Below, one piece after another: positions 4,338-9,351 of a stretch of DNA of 9,351 nt (position 1 is its first letter; each line of letters starts with the position of its first letter). Location: assembly GCA_021782295.1 (NCBI GenBank), contig JAJXVC010000064.1, positions 1 to 9,351 on the forward strand, read 5' to 3'. The position numbers were made by a program, and so were the translations under genes. The notes below the pieces were generated by a model. That model searched no databases. It worked only from the letters and a program-made list of their open reading frames with translations, and was not told the DNA's origin. The stretch comes from a bacterium (lineage in GTDB: Bacteria > Eremiobacterota > Eremiobacteria > Baltobacterales > Baltobacteraceae).

Positions 4338-5794
4338 CCGTTTGCGACGCGGGCGATGAGGCGTTCGCCGGCAACGACGCGTGTCTTCGTTAGCCAGTCG
4401 TGAAACCAGCAGGTGGTGAACGGTGCAAGCAGTGCGATCGGCGCATAAAAGAACCCAACGAGCGCTCCGCGCGCGAGGGCTTGCCAAAACTTTGGTCGCC
4501 GAAGATCGAGTGAGGAGACGCGAAGCCCGGCGATCATCATGCCGAAGCTCTGTCCAACGACCGCGATTAACAGCGTGAAATAGAGAAACGAGACAAATCC
4601 GAACGAGAGCGCCCGCACGAGGAGCCTTTCGTTCGCCTTCTTCTTCGCTTCGTCAATGCGCGCGCTTACGTTCGTTGCCGGGTTCGGTGTCGTCGTACTC
4701 GCGGGTGCGGCGGTCGGCTTTTCGGCGGGGATTTTCACACGGAACGGCCCGAATTGAACGTTCGCCCCGTTTGGCAAAGCATTGGAGGCGACCACGCGCG
4801 GAATTTTTGCGCGATGCGAGGAGTGCTGCGGCGAAAAATACGAGCTTGCGGCAAGGAGGACGACCACGTCGATCGCTGCGGCGAGAATGCGGCGACTGCG
4901 TCCGGCAAGATCGCCGCCATCGAGGCGGCGGCTTCCCGGCAGCGGGAGCGGAATCGGCGCAATGGCCTCGCTGCGCAGAAACCACTCTTCGAATCGTTCG
5001 TATTGTGCGCTCTTCGCAAATGCGGTTAATTCGGCGATACGGCTGGTCGCATAGGGCTCCGAGCCGAGCCACTCTCCCCATTTCAGCACCGTATCGTCGC
5101 CGATCGAGGCTTGTTGTGTTGCAAAACTGCGGAGGTCGACCTGGCGCCCGAAGCTGCGTAACGCCAAAATCGCGATCGCACGCGTAGCGGCATCGAGCGA
5201 GCCGCAGCAGATCAGCCCGACTTTATCGCAGGTCAATTCGCAGCGCCGCAACCACGGACCAAAAATCAACGACACGAGCGCGTTCTCGTTTCCGTTGATG
5301 CTGAGCAACGATTGATAGCGAACGTGGCCCGCAGCGATGTGCCCGAGTTGACGCCCAATGACGAACGAGAGTTCGTCTTCGCGGAACTCTTCTAAATAAT
5401 CACTCGAGAGCACGAGCGAATAGGGTTCGCCGAAGCCGATCGCCGCGGCGGGAACCAACGGATCTTGACGGACGAAGACCAACGGCAGCGGCAGCCCCAA
5501 CGCCGCACACTGACGCTTGACGATGGCGAAGATCTCGGGACTCTGCGCTTCGTGAATGAGGACGCTCGAGCCGATGAGGCGCCCGCGAGCGAACGTGATG
5601 AAGACCATCGCACCGACGACGAAGAGCGCGACCTGCGCGAGCCCGATCGAAAAGTGAATGAAGAGGCCGACGACCGCGGCGACCGGGAACGCCCAAAGGA
5701 GCGTTAAGAAGAACGCGATACGTTCGGTGGGGTGCCGCAGTGAGGCCGGCCCTTCGAAGAGGGGACTTGGCCTTCGATCAATTTCGGCGACCAT
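4334..5794 (-). CDS. M48-like (degenerate active site) - RDD fusion membrane protein
   Basis: This 486-residue protein has two N-terminal membrane segments (about residues 27-48 and 50-69). A cytosolic M48 peptidase-like domain (about 75-275) follows, then an RDD domain (about 298-475) with three hydrophobic segments (302-319, 394-415, 438-463) and the hallmarks GQSFGMMIAGLRV and FHDWLTKTRVV. In M48 enzymes the zinc site is HExxH plus a later Glu. Here it reads R148-Q-L-G-H152, while the downstream ELTCD (Glu186, Asp190) remains. The first His and the catalytic Glu are therefore lost and proteolysis is unlikely, so a binding or scaffold role is more plausible. A Pro/Thr/Ala-rich stretch at about 356-376 splits the RDD part. 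The start is ATG 5792-5794, with a weak ribosome binding site, inside the end of the diguanylate cyclase gene (91-base overlap). Confidence 0.85.
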   Translation of the reverse strand: MVAEIDRRPSPLFEGPASLRHPTERIAFFLTLLWAFPVAAVVGLFIHFSIGLAQVALFVVGAMVFITFARGRLIGSSVLIHEAQSPEIFAIVKRQCAALGLPLPLVFVRQDPLVPAAAIGFGEPYSLVLSSDYLEEFREDELSFVIGRQLGHIAAGHVRYQSLLSINGNENALVSLIFGPWLRRCELTCDKVGLICCGSLDAATRAIAILALRSFGRQVDLRSFATQQASIGDDTVLKWGEWLGSEPYATSRIAELTAFAKSAQYERFEEWFLRSEAIAPIPLPLPGSRRLDGGDLAGRSRRILAAAIDVVVLLAASSYFSPQHSSHRAKIPRVVASNALPNGANVQFGPFRVKIPAEKPTAAPASTTTPNPATNVSARIDEAKKKANERLLVRALSFGFVSFLYFTLLIAVVGQSFGMMIAGLRVSSLDLRRPKFWQALARGALVGFFYAPIALLAPFTTCWFHDWLTKTRVVAGERLIARVANG

Positions 5795-6993
5795 GCCGCT
5801 ACTTTCTTCGCTAACAGGCGGCCGCCTCCGATGCCAACGCCGGCACCGCCGCGGCGCTTTGCATCGTACATTGCGAGGTCTGCGCGCTCGACTAACTCCT
5901 TGACGCTCTCCCCATCGCGCGGTGAGACGGCGAGGCCGATACTTGCGCTTGCATCGATGTGCAACGATCCGACCGTGAGGGGCTCGCGCAAAACGGCGGC
6001 AAGTTTTCTCGCAGCGTCGGAGGCTGCGCGCTCGTCCTCTAAATCCTCGAGAACGATGACGAATTCGTCGCCCGCGAGTCGCGTCACCGTATCGGATGCG
6101 CGCACGTTGCGAGAGAGTCGAAGCGCAAACTCGACGAGAAAAGCATCGCCGGTCGCATGGCCGTAGGTATCGTTGATGTTCTTGAAATCATCGACATCGA
6201 TGAAAAGAACGGCGCACGCATTCGTAAAGCGTTCGGAGCGCAGTATCGCTGCACTGAGTCGCTCTTCCAGCAGTCGGCGATTCCCTAAACCGGTGAGCGT
6301 ATCGACGTTGGCGAGATCGCGCAGCCAGGCTTCGCGCAGTTTGATCGCCGTAATATCCAGCATCGTGCCGACGCGAGCGACGGAGAAGCCATGCGCATCG
6401 CGAATCGTCGTCGCGCGTTCGCGTACGTGCCGTTGCTCGCCGTCGTGGCGAATGATGCGATGTTCGACCTCGTAGGTATCGCCCGATGCCTCGATCTCTG
6501 CGCGCACGAACGAACGGTCGTCGGGGTGGTCGAAGGCGCGAATATCGCCGATATCTCCGATCGGTGGAAGGCCGAGCAGGCGGAGCAGCCCGAGCGAGGG
6601 CTGGAGCGCTCGGGCCGAGTACTCGTAGCGCCAGCTTCCCAACTGGGCGATCTCTTCAACGAGCGGATCTTCGGGCGCCTCAATCGGCAGTTCGATGGGC
6701 CCGATTGGCCGGGCGCGCCCGCTCGTGCCGACAACCTCTCCGGAGGGGGAGCGCAGCGGTTCGAGTTCGATCAGCAGGGTCTGTCCGAGAGCCTCGATTT
6801 CGAGACGAATCTGCTTGCCCTCGAGCGCACAACGATGGGCCCCGGAGATGAGGTCGCAGGTATCGCTCTCGCCCCAAAGTTCGGCGATCTTCGTCGGCGG
6901 GCGGAGCGGCCGATGCTGGGCCGCAAGCGCTTCGTTGAGGGCGAGCACGTTGAGGTAGTTGTCGGTGATCCAGGCGAATCGTTGCGTTTCCAT
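5704..6993 (-). CDS. PAS-GGDEF diguanylate cyclase
   Basis: The enzyme makes cyclic di-GMP from two GTP. Numbering here is from the longer frame starting at 7029. A first PAS-like region spans about residues 15-110 and a second about 125-230 (GSWRYEYSARALQPS, DHPDDRSFVRAEIE, GTMLDITAIK). The GGDEF domain covers about 235-400, with DTLTGLGNRR, FIDVDDFKNINDTYGHATGD and the signature R-L-A-G-D-E-F (319-323); AGDEF variants are known to be active. The allosteric I-site RxxD is present (R310-A-S-D313). There is no membrane segment, so it is a cytoplasmic sensor. I prefer the start at ATG 6991-6993, just before the PAS domain, because the upstream ATG (7027-7029) lies between two hairpins; neither start has a clear ribosome binding site. 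A 45-residue tail beyond the domain overlaps the M48-RDD gene. Confidence 0.88.
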   Translation of the reverse strand: METQRFAWITDNYLNVLALNEALAAQHRPLRPPTKIAELWGESDTCDLISGAHRCALEGKQIRLEIEALGQTLLIELEPLRSPSGEVVGTSGRARPIGPIELPIEAPEDPLVEEIAQLGSWRYEYSARALQPSLGLLRLLGLPPIGDIGDIRAFDHPDDRSFVRAEIEASGDTYEVEHRIIRHDGEQRHVRERATTIRDAHGFSVARVGTMLDITAIKLREAWLRDLANVDTLTGLGNRRLLEERLSAAILRSERFTNACAVLFIDVDDFKNINDTYGHATGDAFLVEFALRLSRNVRASDTVTRLAGDEFVIVLEDLEDERAASDAARKLAAVLREPLTVGSLHIDASASIGLAVSPRDGESVKELVERADLAMYDAKRRGGAGVGIGGGRLLAKKVAAWSPKLIEGQVPSSKGRPHCGTPPNVSRSS

Positions 6994-7010
6994 GGCGAGA
7001 TCATGCCAGA

Positions 7011-7027
7011 GAGCCCTACCGGGGCTC
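7011..7027. repeat. 6-bp hairpin near the alternative GGDEF start
   Basis: GAGCCC (7011-7016) pairs with GGGCTC (7022-7027) across a TACCG loop. It would sequester the upstream candidate start codon (ATG at 7027-7029, minus strand). Confidence 0.3.
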
Positions 7028-7031
7028 ATCC

Positions 7032-7052
7032 GGGAAAACCCCTGGTTTTCCC
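7032..7052 (-). terminator. 9-bp hairpin between binding-protein and GGDEF genes
   Basis: GGGAAAACC (7032-7040) and GGTTTTCCC (7044-7052) form a perfect stem with a 3-base loop, 28 bases past the TAG of the periplasmic binding protein gene. The flanking 7053-7079 is extremely GC-rich and also foldable. It may reduce read-through into the GGDEF gene or stabilise the upstream transcript. There is no U-tract after the stem; the T-run is within it. Confidence 0.5.
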
Positions 7053-7079
7053 CTGCCGGAACGCCGGGGCGCCCGGGGG

Positions 7080-8237
7080 CTAGAGGATGAAGCCGTTGAG
7101 GAATGCGGCGCGGTCGTAGTGGAACGCGCCCTTGTCGATGCGGTAGGCGTAGAGGTTGGGAAGCGTTGGGTCGCCGGTGTAGCTGAACGTGAAGGGGCCG
7201 ACGAGCGTTTGGAACGAGCCGTTGTAGGTGAGGAGCGAGAGCAGGGCGGCGCGCGAGTAGGTCGGCGTTCGCTGTACCGCTTGAATGAGAATCTGTGCCG
7301 CGGCGTAGGCGAACGCCACGAAGGCACTGATCTGGGGAACGCTGCGGCGCAGGTCGGCGAGTTGCTGCGCGACCGAAGGCGCGCGTTCGATCGGCGGCAT
7401 CGTGGTGAATACCAGAGCCGGGCCGAGCGCCTTCGCATCGTTCGTAAGCGTCTGCGACGCATAGAAACCCTCGGCGCAGGCGAACGCGCCGGTATAGTTG
7501 CGCGCACGCATCGCCGGAGCGACAGCTCCAAGCTCGGCGGCTGTGCCGCAGAGGACGGTGAGTTGTGGGCCCTCGCCGAGAAGGTGCGCCGTTCGTGGAT
7601 CGAGCGTGAGGTGGCCGTTCTCCAGCGTTGCCTCCGCTACGGGATGACGATCGGCGGCGGCTTGGTCGCGGAGTCCCCGCGCGACCGCGGTGCCGTAGCC
7701 TTTGCTCGGCGAGATCACGAGCGTTCGCGGCGGCCGCGGCACCCGCAGCAGGATCTGCGCCATCAGTTGTCCCTGCACGTCGTCGCGTGCGGGGAGGCGA
7801 AAAATATTCCGATAGCCGCGCATCGTCAACGCATCGCCGGTGATCGTCGGAACGATGAGCGGGAGCGAGAGATTCGCGTACTGCGGAGCGGCCTGCAAGG
7901 TGACGTCCAGACTCAGGTCGCCGATGACGCCGATAATGCTCGGATCGCTTGCCGCAAGCTCCGCGTTGCCGATAGCGAGCGCGCCCTGATTTCCGTCGTC
8001 GAAACGGCGAACCGCGAAAAACTGCGTCGGCGGACCGAAGCGGTTCGCCTCATCGCAGGCCGCTTGAACGCCTGCGGCGACGGCGTTTCCAATCGAAGCG
8101 AGATCGCCGGTGAGCGGAACGCTCACGCCGATCGAATATTGTCGTGCAAAACCTCCGGGCTGCAACTGCGCGCTCGCGCGTGTCGCGGAAAGTGCGAGCG
8201 CACCTGCCGCACTGACCAGAAATCGCCGACGACGCAT
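7080..8237 (-). CDS. Tat-type exported ABC substrate-binding protein (LivJ-like, Peripla_BP_6)
   Basis: This 385-residue protein belongs to the branched-chain amino acid / amide periplasmic-binding group. The N-terminus MRRRRFLVSAAGALALSATR with ASAQ after it looks like a Tat signal (twin Arg, FLV) with cleavage near ASA. The mature part begins with IGVSVPLTGDLASIGNAVAAG, typical of this fold, and continues with RRFDDGNQGALAIGNAEL, IIGVIGDLSLDVTLQAAPQYA and PLIVPTITGDALTMRGYRNIF. The ligand is unknown. I chose the ATG at 8235-8237, four bases after the UbiA stop, over an upstream start at 8324 that would add 29 residues inside the UbiA gene and spoil the signal peptide. No permease or ATPase gene lies beside it in the window, so its transporter is elsewhere or it serves as a sensor. 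Confidence 0.85.
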   Translation of the reverse strand: MRRRRFLVSAAGALALSATRASAQLQPGGFARQYSIGVSVPLTGDLASIGNAVAAGVQAACDEANRFGPPTQFFAVRRFDDGNQGALAIGNAELAASDPSIIGVIGDLSLDVTLQAAPQYANLSLPLIVPTITGDALTMRGYRNIFRLPARDDVQGQLMAQILLRVPRPPRTLVISPSKGYGTAVARGLRDQAAADRHPVAEATLENGHLTLDPRTAHLLGEGPQLTVLCGTAAELGAVAPAMRARNYTGAFACAEGFYASQTLTNDAKALGPALVFTTMPPIERAPSVAQQLADLRRSVPQISAFVAFAYAAAQILIQAVQRTPTYSRAALLSLLTYNGSFQTLVGPFTFSYTGDPTLPNLYAYRIDKGAFHYDRAAFLNGFIL

Positions 8238-8241
8238 CGCT

Positions 8242-9102
8242 TTACGCGTGCAACCCGAAGCCGAGGGCGACAGTAATAAGGAAAATGACCGAGTACGCCA
8301 TATTCGCCGAAAACATGCGTTCATTGAGGAGAAAAATATTGTCGTTGGTACGTACCAACAAAAGTTCGTAGACGATTAACGCCACCGTAATGGCGAGCCC
8401 CGCGAGATACCACGCGCCGGAGAGGCCGCCGACGCGGCCGGCGATTGCAAGCAACGCGAACATGCCGATGTGCATGGCGATTGCCATCGGGCGCGCGCTT
8501 TTTTCGCCGAATCGCACCGGCATCGAGTTCACACCGTTTTCGCGATCGGTGGGCAGATCCATCAACGCGTAGGGGATATCGAAACCCGCGACCCAGAGTG
8601 TTACTGCGGCAAAGAGCGCGAGCCCGGTTGCATCGACGCGCCCCGTGATCCCGATATATGCACCGAGCGGCGCGAGTCCGTCGACGGCACCGAGGACCAG
8701 GTGCACCATCCAGGTGAAGCGTTTGCCGAGCGGATAGAGGAGGACGCCGGCCGCCGCGATCGGCAACAGTTTGACGCAGAGCGGATTGAGTTGCCATGCG
8801 GCAAGGAGCAGCAGCGCTAGGCCCGCGACGACTGCGACGAGCATGACGCCGGGAGCGAGTTCGCCGGTCGCTACCGCGCGCCGTGCGGTGCGCGGCGTGC
8901 GAGCGTCGATATCGCGGTCGAAGAAACGGTTCGCGGCCATCGCCGCCGTTCGGGCACCGAGCACCGCCAGCGTGATCCACACGAGCGCTGCCGCATGCGG
9001 CAGCCCGCGCGCGGCAAATAAGGCCCCGACGTACGCGAAAGGCAGCGCGAAAAGCGTGTGTTCGATGCGGATCTCGCGAAGGAAGAGTGAGGCGGCGCGC
9101 AC
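8242..9102 (-). CDS. mqnP: UbiA-family prenyltransferase, MqnP-like (menaquinone biosynthesis)
   Basis: This 286-residue integral membrane prenyltransferase has about eight hydrophobic segments. It joins a polyprenyl chain to an aromatic acid in quinone synthesis. The first Asp-rich motif is N58-R-F-F-D62-R-D-I-D66; the second is FDIPYALMDLPTDRE (Asp175, Asp182, Asp186). Both bind diphosphate through Mg. The neighbouring UbiD gene ends immediately before it, and such UbiA-UbiD pairs are typical of the futalosine menaquinone pathway, where MqnP prenylates a dihydroxynaphthoate and a UbiD-type enzyme (MqnL) decarboxylates. Assignment to MqnP rather than UbiA (ubiquinone) is by context. The start is GTG 9100-9102, directly after the UbiD TAA (TAAGTG), with a good GGAGGG ribosome binding site about ten bases upstream. 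Confidence 0.85.
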   Translation of the reverse strand: MRAASLFLREIRIEHTLFALPFAYVGALFAARGLPHAAALVWITLAVLGARTAAMAANRFFDRDIDARTPRTARRAVATGELAPGVMLVAVVAGLALLLLAAWQLNPLCVKLLPIAAAGVLLYPLGKRFTWMVHLVLGAVDGLAPLGAYIGITGRVDATGLALFAAVTLWVAGFDIPYALMDLPTDRENGVNSMPVRFGEKSARPMAIAMHIGMFALLAIAGRVGGLSGAWYLAGLAITVALIVYELLLVRTNDNIFLLNERMFSANMAYSVIFLITVALGFGLHA

Positions 9103-9351
9103 TTACTTGCCCTCCGGTGCGTGCGCGGAATGGAGAAGGCGTGCAAGCGCATCGAGCCCCTGTCCACTCCACGTATCGGGGTGCAGATGCTTTTCAACGC
9201 GGTCGAGCCCGTATTCACGCCAGCGCTCGCCGACGCGCTTGCGCACCGATGCCGTGCTGGCAATATCGGGCGGCCACTCGCGCATATATCCTTCGCTTGC
9301 ATTTTTACGAGTTGCATCGACACCGAGTTTCACGCCGTAAGCAACGTTGTA
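9103..9351 (-). CDS. mqnL: UbiD-family decarboxylase, C-terminal part (MqnL-like)
   Basis: The last 82 residues of a UbiD-type prenylated-FMN-dependent decarboxylase enter from the right edge. The recognisable family ending is KLGVDATRKNASEGYMREW, then PPDI and RWREYGLDR. In relatives that decarboxylate menaquinone precursors this tail is K-x-G-I-D-A-T-x-K followed by WPPDI. A 20-residue extension ends in APEGK. The frame is open across the edge; an internal GTG at 9331-9333 is not the start. The stop TAA is directly followed by the GTG of the UbiA-type gene, so the two are translationally coupled and probably work in the same pathway. UbiD (ubiquinone) rather than MqnL cannot be ruled out from the fragment. 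Confidence 0.85.
   Translation of the reverse strand, partial: YNVAYGVKLGVDATRKNASEGYMREWPPDIASTASVRKRVGERWREYGLDRVEKHLHPDTWSGQGLDALARLLHSAHAPEGK

Noticed and set aside
4675..5187. 170-residue plus-strand frame opposite M48-RDD
   Set aside because: Arg/Ser-rich shadow frame without a ribosome binding site or recognisable domain.
6391..7083. 230-residue plus-strand frame opposite the PAS-GGDEF gene
   Set aside because: Shadow of a well-recognised signalling protein, with no family features of its own.
7119..8276. Long plus-strand frame opposite the binding-protein gene
   Set aside because: It is the antisense of a clear periplasmic binding protein; Arg/Glu-rich composition typical of a GC-rich shadow frame.
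8238..8324. Upstream 29-residue extension of the binding protein
   Set aside because: It would lie inside the UbiA-type gene and bury the Tat-like signal peptide; the start at 8237 gives a proper signal.
1..9351. CRISPR arrays, tRNA genes (including tRNA-Sec), insertion sequences
   Set aside because: I looked for direct repeats with regular spacing, tRNA-like cloverleaf sequences and transposase or terminal repeats on both strands and saw none.

Overview
The window is GC-rich bacterial chromosome with mostly compact gene packing. Codon use looks uniform and I see no transposase, integrase, CRISPR array, rRNA or tRNA. The large winged-helix/TPR membrane regulator, the futalosine-type menaquinone genes and the general style would suit an uncultured lineage such as Eremiobacterota/Vulcanimicrobiota. 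That placement is an impression, not something the sequence proves.

Layout. Bases 1-189 (minus) hold the N-terminus of an unknown gene and a tightly coupled 40-residue small ORF. A roughly 300-base stretch without genes separates them from a HAD phosphatase (494-1168, plus). Convergent to it lies a minus-strand pair: a UPF0145/YbjQ protein and a small two-helix membrane protein. Bases 1779-1995 hold no gene but four consecutive hairpins, and behind them is a 52-residue minus-strand small ORF. A 327-base region (2155-2481) leads into a plus-strand wHTH-TM-TPR regulator (2482-3912). The right half is a minus-strand series: end of a UbiD decarboxylase (MqnL-like), UbiA prenyltransferase (MqnP-like), a Tat-type periplasmic amino-acid-binding-like protein, a PAS-GGDEF diguanylate cyclase, and an M48-RDD membrane protein.

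Main discovery. Directly behind the regulator, overlapping it by the four bases GTGA, is an AhpD/carboxymuconolactone-decarboxylase-like gene (3909-4337) interrupted by one in-frame TGA at 4056-4058. The TGA sits exactly where the second redox cysteine of the family's CxxC motif belongs (C-E-Y-[TGA]-M-D-V-H). The upstream half supplies the conserved Glu and first Cys at the family spacing, and the downstream half supplies the His and the rest of the domain. A perfect 8-bp stem with a GGC loop begins 12 bases after the TGA and places the loop 20 bases after it, as expected for a bacterial SECIS element. I read the gene as a 142-residue selenoprotein with a CxxU active site. Standard gene calling would break it into a 92-residue remnant plus an unannotated 49-codon stub.

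Other points of interest are an M48 protease-like domain whose HExxH motif reads RQLGH (probably catalytically dead), two short ORFs sharing almost the same leader/RBS sequence, the hairpin-dense 1845-1995 segment, and a 34-base stretch packed with hexamer restriction palindromes.
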